Origin: Amphiura filiformis | Lineage: Eukaryota; Echinodermata; Ophiuroidea; Amphilepidida; Amphiuridae | Direction of reading: 5' to 3' | Assembly: GCF_039555335.1 (NCBI RefSeq) | Contig: NC_092642.1 | Location: 63,529,776 to 63,593,775 of the forward strand | DNA length: 64,000 nt | Shown: positions 11,485 through 24,161 of the stretch, piece after piece | Layout: every line of letters starts with the position of its first letter | How positions within the stretch are numbered: position 1 is the first letter of the stretch | Made by a program: the position numbers and the translations under genes | Notes under the pieces: model-generated | Told to the model about the DNA's origin: nothing | What the model saw: only the letters and a program-made list of their open reading frames with translations | Database searches by the model: none

Positions 11485-12010
11485 AATGAGCAGTCCATGG
11501 AGTCTTTCGTGGACGGAAAGTTTTCCCTATATGGTAGGCCTATAAATTGTGTTAAACATAAATTGGCAAATGTCGAAAGCAGAAATGAAAGTGGCCATTT
11601 GTTTATCAACTACGCAGGGTGATGTTCCCCCCTTAGAATTTGGAAAATTTTGCAAAATGCAAGACCTTATTGAAGCGATTTGGTGGACCATTTTGGCACT
11701 ATTACTGTGTAAAATTTAAGTTTGAACAGTTGAAAAGCCGAAAATTGTGAAATGACGGTCCATAAAGCCTTTCGTTGTCACGTTTTCCCCATTAGACATA
11801 TAAATTGTGTTAAACATAGGGCCTAAATTGGCGAGTGTTGAAAGCAGAAGCGAAAATGATCACTTGTTTATCCACTACGCATGGGGGTGTATGAGGGGGA
11901 TGTTCCCCCGAGAGGAAAGATTTTGCAAAATTAAAGTCAATTGAAGACATATTTGGTGCATCATTTAAACAGAAAAAAGGACCTGAACCAATTTGCAAGA
12001 TTTCAAACTG
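11485..12010 (+). repeat. Tandem pair of ~265-bp repeats
   Basis: 11486-11745 and 11751-12010 are diverged direct copies. Shared blocks are TCCATA/GGAG..CTTTCGT, ATAAATTGTGTTAAACATA, TTGTTTATC(A/C)ACTACGCA and GATGTTCCCCC. No coding content. Confidence 0.75.
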
Positions 12011-12991
12011 ACACTATACAATTTTAGAGACAATAACTAAAATATACATGGATCGATGCTGACAAAATGTGATGGGCCCTACATATCGTGAGTAGGTCCT
12101 AAATGCCAAAAGCCAAGAATAAATGCACAATATCAGGGTGTTTCTCTATTCAAATCTTGCAATATTTGAACGCGTACGTTTTCAAGATTTTGTACGCATT
12201 GAAGATTGGGACTATGGATTTGAAGGAGTCAGAAAAAGTGCCTGAACGCGTAAATACGCGTGTTTTGTGCGTAAAAGTAAACCCGGCAGTAGCGTAGTGT
12301 AAGTTGTCTGAGGGGACGGGGCGACAGGAGTAAAAAATGAGCGTCATTTTGGCCCTGTGTTACCGCGACAATTATGCACGAAGCTTGTAAAATCTCAATT
12401 TTACACATTTTAGCAAAATATAAACTGATAAAGTTGAAATTTTGTGTTTACAATTTACAGTATTTGGAGTGGAAGGTAAAGGGATGAAATTTTCTAAGGG
12501 GGTGGTTTTAGAGAGTTGAAATTTTCTTTTTTGGGGGAGTTGAGTTAGCAAAAACCAAATAATGCGGGGAGGAGTTAAAGCTCTACACCCGCAAACAACA
12601 CTGTGACAACAAACCAATTCAGGTCGCCTTGGTAGAGCTTACAATTCATAAGACCCTCTTATAGCCTACCTGAGTTGAATCTCTGACTCCAATGGATTGT
12701 AAAGCAGTTTTGCATGTATATTTAAATATGTCTGAATTATAATAATTACTTTCTAGAAATAAAGGTTCAATCTAACATTTTTAACTCTTCTGAAAGGTTC
12801 TACAAACGCTTAAAACCCATTTTGATTCCTTGAAGAAGCAGTATACAACATTACTGTTATGTAAAAAGCTGCTGAAAGAGAATATTTTAAAGAACCATGC
12901 AAGAAGGGTTCGCAGCCCATGAACCTTTTAGAGTGAGCTACTTCCAAATGGGCAACAAGAGAGTTCTGTAAGTCGAACCTTTAGTTATTTA

Positions 12992-13152
12992 AAGCTGAAT
13001 TTATACTACATCGGTGAGCGATAGCGATAAGCGATTGGTTTTTTAGCCATTGAGGTAGAGCGTTTTTTGTTGCATTGGGAAAAAACGCAATAACGTATTA
13101 TAGTCAAATATACCAATCGCTCGTCGCTCAGTGATGGAGTATAAATTCAGCT
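12992..13152. mobile_element. MITE with GCTGAATTTATACT ends
   Basis: Terminal inverted repeat AAGCTGAATTTATACT at 12992-13007 with AGTATAAATTCAGCTT at 13137-13152. The inner inverted blocks GCGATAAGCGATTGG and CCAATCGCTCGTCGCTCA also pair. A second copy is at 58018-58130. Confidence 0.82.
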
Positions 13153-14218
13153 TCAGAGGGTAAAGATCATGATTATGCTTTGTTATTTTAATCCTTAATT
13201 TGTCAGAAAAAAAGCTTGGGTATTCCCTAAAAGCTCTCTAAGAACTTGTGAATATAATTTTGCAGATGTGATGAAAGATTTTTTTAATAAAATAAATTAT
13301 GAAATATATGATATGCACCGTTGTGTTCTTGATAATCTTTACTGTCGTTAGGGATGTACCAATTTGATTTTCAGTGGGGCATGGGATTTTTGGGTCAAGG
13401 CGGAATTTGTTTTCGATTTTCAATTTTTTTCAATTTTAATGTATAGGGGCCTACCTTTATGCAGAATTGGATGGGATTCTTTTTACTTATCAGTGAGGCG
13501 ATTTTTTCCGTCTCACTAGTGAGCGATGTTTTTTTTTCTTTAAAAAAACCCAATCCCCCTGGAAATCAAATGAAGACGTATTGTTACTGACACCGCATTT
13601 ACCCGAAAACCCTTAGTAATGGAGGAGTACGGTTGGAGACACATACTTAATCCAAACATATCCAAATGCCTAAACATGAATTGCAAGTTTAGATTTCCCG
13701 TAATTTTCACCGAAAATCAAGAATTGGTATCTACATTTTTGACTGACACTTAATTTGACATGCATTTTCACAAAGTGATGATGATGTCACTGTCCTCTCA
13801 GTTCAGCTACTGCTGATCCATATGACAACCTAATGCATGGCAGATTATAAAGAGATTATTTCCATAGGTCTTGCGGTTCTTGAGTTAAGGCGAATAATAC
13901 AAAAGCGGAAAGTTTTTGATGTCCTAGAAAAATTATGCATGTGGGGGGCGGAAATTATATACCCCTTATAAACAAGCCTTGCGATCTTCTTTAGAGAGAG
14001 CCCATACCATTCCTCTTGTGTGTCAGCTTTATTTGCATCAATATTTAAATGCAAACAGCTCATCTCCGACCCGCCTTTAAACCTGAGCAGGTCAAATCAG
14101 AAACGGTCCAAAATATTGTATTGCTGCCACCACTATCATATAAACTGACATGTATGATGGCGCTGTGCTATATTATTTAGCTCTGAAAGAACACGAGAGT
14201 ACCGTACATAGTACATAC
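13153..14218. other. No recognisable feature
   Basis: AT-rich intergenic DNA. A 72-codon minus-strand frame near 13845-14063 has no recognisable similarity and no gene context. Confidence 0.4.
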
Positions 14219-14600
14219 CCTAGAATTTTGAAAACTTTGGGCCTCATAAACTGCTAGTGCTAAATCTTTGGTCTAAAGTAGGCCTATATAATAATATTCC
14301 ATCTGTGAGGTCAAATTTGGGCAAAATGCTCAGTTTGGAAGAAAATCGCTCAAAACCGTTTTTGTTTTCTCAAATCTTTTTCGGAAAACGTAACAAAAAC
14401 ATTCTTGATAAAAAAGGAACTTTTTTTACAAACTAGATATTAATATCTATAGAACCGTTTTTTAATTAAATTTTTTTGGATCAAACTTCATCGAAAAAAT
14501 ATTTGAAATTTGGGCAAAAATTGACTTTTAACGATTTTGTTGTTGTTGCAAAATTGAGCATTTTTCAACCATTTTGGTATAAATTAAAAAAAAAAGGGGG
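14219..14600 (+). mobile_element. Partial TTAA-type foldback MITE
   Basis: Reads like the left half of the elements at 33262-33964 and 47817-48373: GAATTTTGAAAACTTTGGGC, CTCATAAACTGCTA, TCTGTGAGGTCAAATTTGGG, AAAATGCTCA. No matching right arm was found, so it looks truncated. Confidence 0.65.
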
Positions 14601-15975
14601 TATACTTTTATACAGTATAGGGCCAGATCCATGAAATTTCCTGTGTCGTTGTTGGACAGATGTTTCAAACGGACAAACCATATATCAGAATGTTCAGAAG
14701 AGTCTGGATAATATTTTCATCTATGTTGTCAAATTCCGTTTCCATGGCAACGGTCACACAATTTAAGGATTTTTGTAATTTTTTACCCTAAAATGTCACG
14801 GTGTTTTATTAATGATAATCATCATGATCCTGTAATAAATTGAAATCAAATGAGAGATCCTACTTTAATCATTAACATATTGAAATTAGGAGTACCATCA
14901 AAAATATATCATCAAAAAACTGTTGAATTAAACTCAAACTTGGTATACCACAGTAAAGACTAATTTGACAGTTGTTTTGACGATTTCTCCTGAAAATACC
15001 GATTTGGAACTCAAATTTCAATATGTTAATGAGAAAAAATATGAGCTTTCACCTGATACCAAAATCTGCATTTGATGGGCTAAAGTGGGGGGGGATGAGG
15101 CTGTCAATCAGGTTAACCATCTTTAATGTTCTGTTCTTACAGCGTGTACTTTCGAATTTCAATTAAGTGTAACTTGGAATACTTACATTACAGATATAAT
15201 ATGCCAAAAATCATGTTTAAAAAAACTAAATCAATGAAGGGCTCGGATAGCAATGGCTGAATGGTATTTTTTCTGGGACATCACATATCGAATTGCATTC
15301 TGAATACGACAATGGCAAGTATATTGCACAATAGAACAGAAAACCTGGTTTTTATTTGGGGGGAGAATGGGGAATGTATCTTCAAAATGACTTCTCTAGG
15401 GAAAGATTAAAGCTATTACATCCTCCTCAAAATCCGGTTGTTTGATGTATATAGAATTGGCTTCATTATTAACTAAATGTAAACTATAGATGGCGCTATC
15501 TAACCTAAATCATTTTTTCTTAATTTGCAAGGGGTAGGTGATCAATACTGCCTTTTAAACAGATGGAATAGGTGAAACAAGCAGCAAAGAAATTTTATAC
15601 ACACATTCATCAAAAAATAAAAGAAATTGTTTGTATTAAAAGTTTGAAAGAGTAATTTTCAGTAACTAAATAGCGCCACCAATTTTGTCATAAATACACA
15701 CAAAAAGCTTTAAAAAATGCTGTAAAAGTGAATAATTTTGTAAAAAAGGGTGAAAATGACTCAAAAGCATCTGTATACATTAGCATGATATCGCTTTTAG
15801 CTGTTTAAGCCTAAAATTGGGTTGTACATGATGTTTTGTTTGAAAACCTAATAAATGATCACATCAAACAGCCGTGAGCGCCTGCGAAGCGGTTTAAAAT
15901 CTTGCTGCCACCACCATTATAACTATGACAATGCCGTTGATGGAAATGATGACGCTGTGCAACATCTTCTATCAG
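14601..15975. other. Intergenic; weak dispersed-repeat similarity
   Basis: 15075-15120 (GGGGATGAGGCTGTCAATCA, GGTTA) resembles 41530-41570 and 52565-52590. 15895-15960 (TTGCTGCCACCACCATTATA) resembles 14120-14170. Otherwise featureless. Confidence 0.4.
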
Positions 15976-16839
15976 CATACTGCAGTTACTGTCCGTTTTC
16001 CTATACACAATACACAGTGCTCTCACCATTGACGCGACCTTTACAAATAGTGTATGTTAGAAGTATATTGCATTTGCCTGTTAACATCACTGTGTGAAAA
16101 ATAACCGGCCAATATTTAAAGTATTCTCCAAACTTCTAGCAAATATATTTCTCTAACATGACCTAAAAATACAGCTAGGTTAGATGTTCAGAAATAGTCG
16201 CACTTTCGTAGAATATGAGTGAGGGCAAGGCATAGCTAGCTCATAGCTATAGCCAACTCCTCGTGTTAATTGAATGGAGATTTGACCGAAAATATTGAGC
16301 TATATTGGTAACGGACCGCTCCGTTCTGAAGGATGCCACAAAAACGGTACATGCTACATTTAAAGTATTCTATGAAATTCTAGAAAATATAGTGTTGTTT
16401 CATGTCCTAAATTTTTAGCTAATTTAGGTGTTTGGAAATAATCGCACTTTTGTGTTTTAGGAAGGATATGTAAACGACAAATAACACCAAAAATATGAAG
16501 AAATTATTTCCAAACCGTGTTAAGTCAACAATCATTATGTTGCTCATTTTCAAGAATGCTGGTTAACAAAAAGCAGGCCATTGTCTCATTTCGTGAACAA
16601 AGGTCCACATACCATTGTTTCCTTGCGTTTCCCTTATAATCGGTTACCCAACTGAAGTTGTATTCCGTTGATGCCGCGATACCGCACATATAAAACAGAC
16701 ACATGTGCACAGCCAGAGAAGATCCGATTTAATCAGTTGAGCTGTTTCAATGAGTGTTATCTTAGTTTAATAGCTTTTAATGGGGTTTAAGTCCTGCAAA
16801 GGTCGAGGTGAATTCTACTGTAGACATGACTGCATCATG
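15976..16839 (+). repeat. ~860-bp repeat, direct copy of 42402-43241
   Basis: Near-collinear with 42402-43241, starting CATACTGCAGTTACTGTCCG and ending GACATGACTGCATCATG, with many substitutions and short indels. The second copy starts 27 bp after exon 2 of the Ig-CBM2-like gene. Neither copy has a convincing gene. Confidence 0.88.
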
Positions 16840-17329
16840 GGGAACTTTTAGACTGTCCCACAGTCTAGCTTACGCCACCTCACATATAGCTTGGTGTTTC
16901 TGAAATGTAACACATTTTGAAAGTTTAGCTAAATCGTCATAAAAAGTCGGATATCCTGCTCATTTTTCACAGACAATCTATTTCCCAAGCCTAAATGAGG
17001 ATTAAGTATATATCAGGGCCTAATAGTTGGGTTTTAAGCATTTTCTAATGTATTACATTAAGTCACTTGAAACAGTGATTTTCTCTCCCAGGGTGTAGAG
17101 ATTACTGGCGAATAGTCAACTTTGCAGATCCGTCCGGATAACTTGCTGCTTTTCACTGTGGGAAATGAACTTTGCTGCTTGGATGATGTCACCGCGGTAA
17201 GGTTGGCATTATTTTATTTCGTGTTGGAAAGCGTGTTCCGACGGATCTGCTACTCGACCGACACTCTGATGTGCACTCTTGAAGCCTGTTCAATCAATAC
17301 CGCCCTCAACTGATCACATGTGTACATCA

Positions 17330-17529
17330 NNNNNNNNNNNNNNNNNNNNNNNNNNNNNNNNNNNNNNNNNNNNNNNNNNNNNNNNNNNNNNNNNNNNNNN
17401 NNNNNNNNNNNNNNNNNNNNNNNNNNNNNNNNNNNNNNNNNNNNNNNNNNNNNNNNNNNNNNNNNNNNNNNNNNNNNNNNNNNNNNNNNNNNNNNNNNNN
17501 NNNNNNNNNNNNNNNNNNNNNNNNNNNNN
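17330..17529. other. Assembly gap (200 N)
   Basis: Exactly 200 unknown bases, a conventional placeholder size. The flank ACCATTTGTGA just after the gap also occurs at 18664-18674. Confidence 0.99.
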
Positions 17530-17567
17530 ATCACTACCATTTGTGAGTTTTGGTCACATTATGACCT

Positions 17568-18537
17568 GACCCATTCCATGTCAACTCCAGGGATGTGCAC
17601 CGCAGCACCTCTTCAATTTTTTTCTTTTTCTGTGTGGTGGTAGATATTGATGAGAAAGTACAATCCCGAAAATTTGAGCTTCATACTCCATTTCGTTTCC
17701 CGTGGCATCAATTTGAAATTTAGGGGTCAGCATAAAAATGTGTCGCATGACTTCAACACATCAGTGAGGTTTGCATCTCCATAGAGTTGTACATAGGTCT
17801 TTATTTGAAAAGTATATCCTGGGGTACATGTGAAATCAAAATGTCAGTACAACTCTTTAGTAGACAAACCTAAGTGATGTGTTCCAGCCATCGAGTCCCA
17901 AAGTAAATATCTTCAGAAATGATGTCCAAGGACATATCTTCAACATACCTATTAGAAGTTGATGGTGGGGCAAAAAACCTGACATTGGTTTTTTGAGGGG
18001 GTCAAAATGTACAAAAATGTACAATTGGGGTTTTGTATGGGTAATATCTCAGTTAAAATTATTCGAATAGGCTCAATATTGGATAAGAGTAATGTCCTAC
18101 CAAAGGGCTCTGACTGGCAAAAAATGGACAATAAAATTATTTTTTACTTTTGGAGTTCTGACCCTCCAAAGTTGGTCCTGGATGGACGAAGTGGCATTTT
18201 CAGGGCCCTATATCTTTTAAAGTAAAAGAGTTACAAGTTTTCTGATGCCAGATTTGAATTCTACACAAATCAGTACCCCAGGATACATACTTTTCAAAGT
18301 TGTAAAGGGTTCCCTTTATACATTTATGGACCTCCAAACGTCGTCTTTCGTGTTGCGACACATTTTTTATGCTGACCCCCCTAAATTTCAAATTGATGCC
18401 ACGGGAAAACGAAATGGAGTATGAAGCTCAAATTTTCGGGATTGTACTTTCTCATAAATATCTACCACCACACAGAAAAAGAAAAAAATTGAAGAGGTGC
18501 TGCGGTGCACATCCCTGGAGTTGACATGGAATGGGTC
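17568..18537. mobile_element. Foldback element, ~0.97 kb with long inverted arms
   Basis: The left arm from 17568 (GACCCATTCCATGTCAACTC, then GGGATGTGCACCGCAGCACC) pairs with the right arm ending at 18537 (ACATCCCTGGAGTTGACATG). Pairing continues inward through CATCAATTTGAAATTTAGGGG and CCTGGGGTAC, giving arms of roughly 300 bp. The frames inside are repeat translations. Confidence 0.85.
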
Positions 18538-18666
18538 ACCTTCGACCCATCGTGGGAATAACAGGGGGAATATAGAAAAATGGACCAAATTTAGTTATCA
18601 TTTAGAGGTGTAAGGATGCAAAAAAACCACCCCCCCAAAAAAAACACAAAAAAAACCCCACACCAC

Positions 18667-19096
18667 CATTTGTGACGTGTCATGTCAAAAGGAGACACTT
18701 TTGGGCAGGTTATCAATTTTGAGATTTTACATATCTTAAATATAGAGATATTTTGATCCACAACGCCGTTTTCCCCAATGAAATCGGACATTCCTAAGCG
18801 AAGATATTGAGTCCGTAACTTATGGTATTATAAAATTGGAAATTGAGATATCGACCGTTAAAAATGTTATTGACAATGTTGAGAGTAGGAATTGCCTTGA
18901 AAAATGATTCAAAAAATACAAGATGCCAGTTATATTCCGGTCTGAAACTATCAGACAACATTTTTAACATTAATAACATCACAAATTCGCAAAAAAACCA
19001 AATTGTGAAAAAATTACCACTGGGTAGATTTTTGGCTATTTCTCCATTTACGATCCTGCCCAAAAGTGTCCCCTTTTGACATGACACGTCACATTT
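18667..19096. mobile_element. MITE with ~40-bp inverted ends
   Basis: 18667-18709 (TGACGTGTCATGTCAAAAGG, AGACACTTTTGGGCAGG) is inverted at 19055-19096 (CCTGCCCAAAAGTGTCCCCT, TTTGACATGACACGTCA). About 430 bp. The frames on either strand have no known similarity. Confidence 0.8.
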
Positions 19097-19604
19097 GTTC
19101 CACTGATGTAGCAAAATAGCACTCCAAACACAATACAGAAACGCCATACTATGAAGGCCTGTGCAACGCCAAAATAAATTTAATACTAAACTATACAGAC
19201 TTTTGTCGCTTCTTGTTTCCAAAAAAAGACGTATAGCCTATTCAAGAATAATTGAGTGTTTATATTACTGCATTAAATAACACCATGCACCAGTGAACCA
19301 AAGGATGGATCCAAAAAGATACACGTGTGTCACACCACTCCATGGTCACACTAACAAAGGGTCAATTTAAAAACATTTTGAATGTGAAACACCATCCAAT
19401 GGGTAAAAAAAATATATAAAATAAATACACCGAGTTAAATAATCTATGATAGTTAATAAAGAAGTTTAAAAATTGCACAGAATTAGACAATCGTTATTTT
19501 TTTCGACTGATAATTTGTGTAATAACTGCATGGCCTTCAAATTTTCACATGTATTTAAGTTGTTAAAATGGTGAATATAGTTCGGCCATGCAAGTAAGCC
19601 TATT

Positions 19605-19868
19605 AGGCCTGAAAAAATTGTTTGATTGGCGTAACCCGACCGACCCTAAAAGTATGCCCGACCCTGACTTTTTTTTCTATTTTTTGCACAAAAAAAAATA
19701 ATAATAATAAGATTAAAAACATGAATATAAATAAATCTTTATCAATCGAAATTTGCAGCTTAAAAAGTAAAAAGTAAAAAAAAAAAAAAAAAAAAAAATC
19801 CCGACCTACCTACCCTAATTAAAAAAAAATATTACCATGATTACGCCAATCAAACAATTTTTTAGGCC
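19605..19868. mobile_element. MITE with AGGCCT ends
   Basis: AGGCCTGAAAAAATTGTTTG plus ATTGGCGTAA (19605-19634) is inverted at 19840-19868. The interior has CCGACC(G/T)ACCCTA blocks facing each other and A/T runs. Confidence 0.85.
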
Positions 19869-20484
19869 TTATTATCATCATATATACAAGGCTATCATTA
19901 ATTGTTGATAGTTAAAAAATATTTTGGAAATGATGTTTTATTGTTTTATGAGATTGAAGAAAACAAAACAAAAAACACTGAAAATGCTTTCACGTGAGAA
20001 GCTTTCACCATTTTCAGGGTATTCTGTTCTATTCTATTTTAATTTGTTAATTTTTATATCTCTGTTTTCCTTCACTTTATATCCATCTTTTATTATTTGA
20101 AACCATTTCCCATTTTCCATACCATATTATTAAATTAACCTACCATCTCAAACAAATCTAATCTGTAATGATGATCATCCAGACTCGATGTATATTCCCT
20201 GGATATAATACAAAATTTATAGCAAATAATTACAACTTGATATTTTTGATATTTAACAGTCCTCGAAGTAAACTTTATTAATCTAATGATAAGTCATTTG
20301 AAAATTTTGACCTTTCGTATTGAAGATATACATTTCCCCCCAAAAGACCTAAATTGTTTATGTGTTTTAGTGACAAAAAATTGCCCTATGCAGCCTAAAG
20401 AATGATTGAATGAACAGCCTTGAAACTTCTGAAACTACCAAAATGCATGAATAGAGAAGAAAATACCATTCAACCATACATATA

Positions 20485-22488
20485 GTTAGGTCAAAAACTT
20501 CAATTTGGTGACCACTCTCTGGCTAGTAAGGTTTAACGATTGATTCGACTTCTATGGACCATTTAGAAAAAAAAATAGCCCCCATGCACATCGTCATCAT
20601 CCCTATATCTTCGTGTCAACAATTGCCGTGATAGTACAGCTACTCCTCTCGTTTTTCAACAGCTACGCATCGCGATTTTGTTCGAGATAGGCCGAGCGAC
20701 TCAGGCTAAGCATACCATTACTATCATATGAGATACACACAGAGTTTCTATATTCTACACATTATTACGATTTGTGCATGCTCTAGTACCCCATATGATG
20801 TTTCTATTACAAGAAAATCGATTTGTTTTCAGGTAAAACCAGGGTTTTGTTTCCAGTACACTCACTCGAAAAGCAGTACACAAATTAGCGGGGCCTTGCA
20901 GCTTGCTGTGGATATCTTTTACTGCATTTTTTATGTAAAGATTTTGAAATCCAATGTAAACATTTTGATATATTTAATTTTGAGAATTACAATTCTACTT
21001 TATAGGTATAAAGGAACACGTTCAGCCCATTCAGTTAAGTTCCAGGTGCAAGCCCTATAACACAATGCATATGTAAACTTTCTTTATCTGTGTCAATAAT
21101 AGAATATTGATTTCAACGGAGTATTGAGCTGTATGGAAAAAATATTTATAATACAGGGTGTTGCACTGTGCCATGTCCCTCGCGAAAATCCCGGCATTTT
21201 TCGCTAGAGGCCAAAATCCAAAATGGCCGCCGCCACCATTTTGAAAATTTAAGTTTTGAACCAGAGCACCTATAATTGCACAAAGACACTTTTTCGGATA
21301 TGTCGAGTACAAGGATTCCGATTCTGACATTAGTTTGACATTACGGCATCATTTTCACCCAGAAATCCAAGATGGTGGCCAGAACCATCTTGAAAAATTT
21401 AGTTTTGAACCAGAGGACCTAAAATCGTGTACAAAGACACTTTTTTTTGGATAAGTCGACCACAAGGATTTCAAATTTGACATTACTTTGACATTACGAC
21501 CTCATTTTTACCCAGAAATCCAAGATGGTGGCCGCCTGCGCCATCTTGAAAAAATAAGTTTTGAACCAGAGTACCTAAAATCGTGTACAAAGACACTTTT
21601 TCCGGTAAGTCGACCCCAAGAAATCCGAATCTGACATTAATTTGACGTTATAACATAACTTTTGCCCAGAAATCCAAGATGGCCCCATTTGGAAGAGCGT
21701 AAATGTGATTCTTGAATGAGAGCAGAAGCATAAGTGTGTCATTTCCGCCTTATCTGGGGTCCATGTCCCTTATATGGGGTTTAAACTGTCTTATCTTGGG
21801 TTTACATCCCTTATCTAGGGATAAGGCGCCTTATCTGTGGTTTAGACGGCCTTATCCTGGGTTTATGTTCCTTACCTGTGGCTAAGATGCCTTAACCTTA
21901 GCATATCGCAGTCTAAACCAGATAAGGCATATAAACCCCAGATAATGCGCCGTAACCCCAGATAAGGGACGTAGACCCCCGATAAAGCAGTCCAAACCCC
22001 AAATAAGGTATTTTAGGTACTCTGGTTCAAAACTTATTTTTTCAAGATGGCGCCGGCGGCCACCATCTTGGATTTCTGGGTAAAAATGAGGTCGTAATGT
22101 CAAAGTAATGTCAAATTTGAAATCCTTGTGGTCGATTTATCCAAAAAAAGTGTCTTTGTACACGATTTTAGGTCCTCTGGTTCAAAACTAAATTTTTCAA
22201 GATGGTGCTGGCCACCATCTTGGATTTCTGCGTGAAAATGATGCCGTAATGTCAAACTAATGTCAGAATCGGAATCCTTGTACTCGACATATCCGAAAAA
22301 AGTGTCTTTGTGCATGATTATAGGTGCTCTGGTTCAAAACTTAAATTTTCAAAATGGTGGCGGCGGCCATTTGGGATTTTGGCCTCTAGCCAAAAATGCC
22401 GGGTTTTCTAAATGGTCCATAGAAGTCGAATCAATCGTCAAACCTTACTAGCCAGAGAGTGGTAACCAAATTGAAGTTTTGACCTAAC
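20485..22488. mobile_element. 2-kb palindromic element with inner tandem repeats and an insertion
   Basis: Outer arms 20485-20572 and 22404-22488 pair (TTAGGTCAAAAACTTCAATT with its complement; ACTCTCTGGCTAGTAAGG). Inner arms 21190-21585 and 22012-22403 pair (AAAATGGCC, CCAGAAATCCAAGATGG). The arms are built from ~160-bp tandem units starting GTTTTGAACCAGAG. The left arm is split by about 610 bp (20573-21189) absent from the right arm, so that piece is a later insertion. Confidence 0.85.
21748..22013. repeat. Facing arrays of a CTTATCTGGGGTTTA unit
   Basis: Plus-sense units (CCTTATCTGGGGT, CTTATATGGGGTTTA, CTTATCTTGGGTTTA, CTTATCTAGGG, CTTATCTGTGGTTTA, CTTATCCTGGGTTTA) give way near 21900 to inverted units (TAAACCAGATAAGG, TAAACCCCAGATAA, GTAACCCCAGATAAGG). 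This is the hub of the surrounding palindrome. Confidence 0.85.
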
Positions 22489-22895
22489 TAATAATAATAT
22501 CTACACATACAATACATATCCTATCACATTTGTATGTAATCTAGCTTCAATGACAATGAATGACAATGTGATTTGCATCTAAAGTGATCCGTATAACGGA
22601 CCGTTGCACACGAGGGAAAACGTGTACCAACCGGCTGACACTGGATAATTTGCATGGCAAAATGACCCGTCTCCTCCGCAGCCAATTTGGTTCCGCTCCA
22701 TCGAAATCAAGCTGGTCACGGAGGAGACTACCCTCCTTTGTGTTTGTTCATTTGTGTATGGAGAGCCATTCTTGGAGTCTATAATGACTTAGGCTACGCT
22801 CTCAGCTACAGTCCGACGATGCATTGTACCAGAAATACCTTTTCTGTGAAATCGCTATAGAGCCAACCGGGAACACGTATTACATTTAAATATAT

Positions 22896-24080
22896 GGTCA
22901 TGTTTTTTTATGTTGGGCAGTTGCGTAGCATGTGTATTTTTCAAACAAATCACATGCTTTTACAGGTTTGGTACTATAACTTCAAAAGTTTACATTAGAA
23001 CCCAATAAAAGTATATATTCTGAGAGCATATACTCAGACGATTTCAAAAACAATACAATGGGAGTCATTATACAGGGTGACCCATATAATATACAGGGTG
23101 TGACAAGCAAAATAAGGATGAAAATATTAATTCAGTTAGGGGTGTCACCCCTCGACGTACATTGATAATGTAAAGTTTTGACACATGTTTAATATAGTTA
23201 ACTTAATTGCCCACCCAGCCATATGGAACTTTTAGCGGTCAAGTACTTCAATTATGTAAATACAGGGAGGTCACAAATCTATTAATATTTATATAAATTT
23301 CTTCAAAACACCCCTTATCTGGCACTGGAGATGCAAATTTTCATGATTGATGCATGTAACTAGATGTAAAATAAGCTCAACAATCCAGTTTCTAAAGTTA
23401 AAAGAGAATTCGACAAAGCGTTTTCTTTAAAATGGACTTTTTGGATCAAAAGTGAGCATGAGGCCGCTCTTTCAGATTTGTGGCAAACTTTCTTTGTTTT
23501 ACTAGTTTTTAGTTTACTGAAGTAAAGAGGATCACAACCAAGGTCTGCTTAAGAAATTTGAGTCTTTTATCATGTTTCGTTTGTCCATAGTACCCTTTTG
23601 AATGTTGCCTACATTAAATCCCTATTCAAATACATAGAGGGCAACGAACTTTATTAATGTAGCAACAAGTAATTAGTAATTTTTAATTGTCTAATTAACA
23701 CATACTGAGGCAATGCATGCTAAATATGATATCACTTGGCTGAGATTAAGTACAGACAAGTAGAAATCCATCAATAATGTTTATTGAAGATCATGTGGCG
23801 GAGGATCACCATTGTACAGCATTGTGATCCTCCGCCACATGATCCTCCGCCACATGAGCCACCCCTGACTAATTAGACTTAACGAGTTACAGTAATTAGT
23901 ACAAATCATACATTTTTGTGTCAGAAATTTAAAGACCCCTGCCTAAGGAAAAAAATAGTACTAAACAAGCTCATAATAAATATCAAATAAACAAGCTACA
24001 TGCATGTAAACACGTCATGATGAGTAAGAATGCAACAAAGCCACCCTTTTTTAGGTGCCCTGTATACAAAAAACATGACC
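22896..24080. mobile_element. DNA transposon insertion (non-autonomous), 1.2 kb
   Basis: Ends are inverted: GGTCATGTTTTTTT at 22896 and AAAAAACATGACC ending at 24080, flanked by TATAT/ATATA. The insertion interrupts the surrounding repeat, whose other copies have the uninterrupted sequence. Inside are CAGGGTG motifs at 23076-23100 and a hairpin plus tandem copy of GATCCTCCGCCACAT at 23790-23860. No transposase frame is visible. Confidence 0.82.
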
Positions 24081-24161
24081 ATATATAACATTAATTTAGT
24101 ATCACCCTTGTGGCCCCCGTGCAGTGGAAAATCTTAATTCTTTCATTAAAAAGAAATGAAA

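Noticed and set aside
17122..17313. 63-codon frame next to the N gap
   Set aside because: No recognisable motif. The frames through the gap are unknown residues. Gap filling would be needed.
18794..19222. 142-codon minus-strand frame
   Set aside because: Lies largely across the MITE at 18667-19096; composition and position indicate a chance frame.
20728..21060. 110-codon frame
   Set aside because: Falls in the piece inserted into a palindromic repeat arm; no motif.
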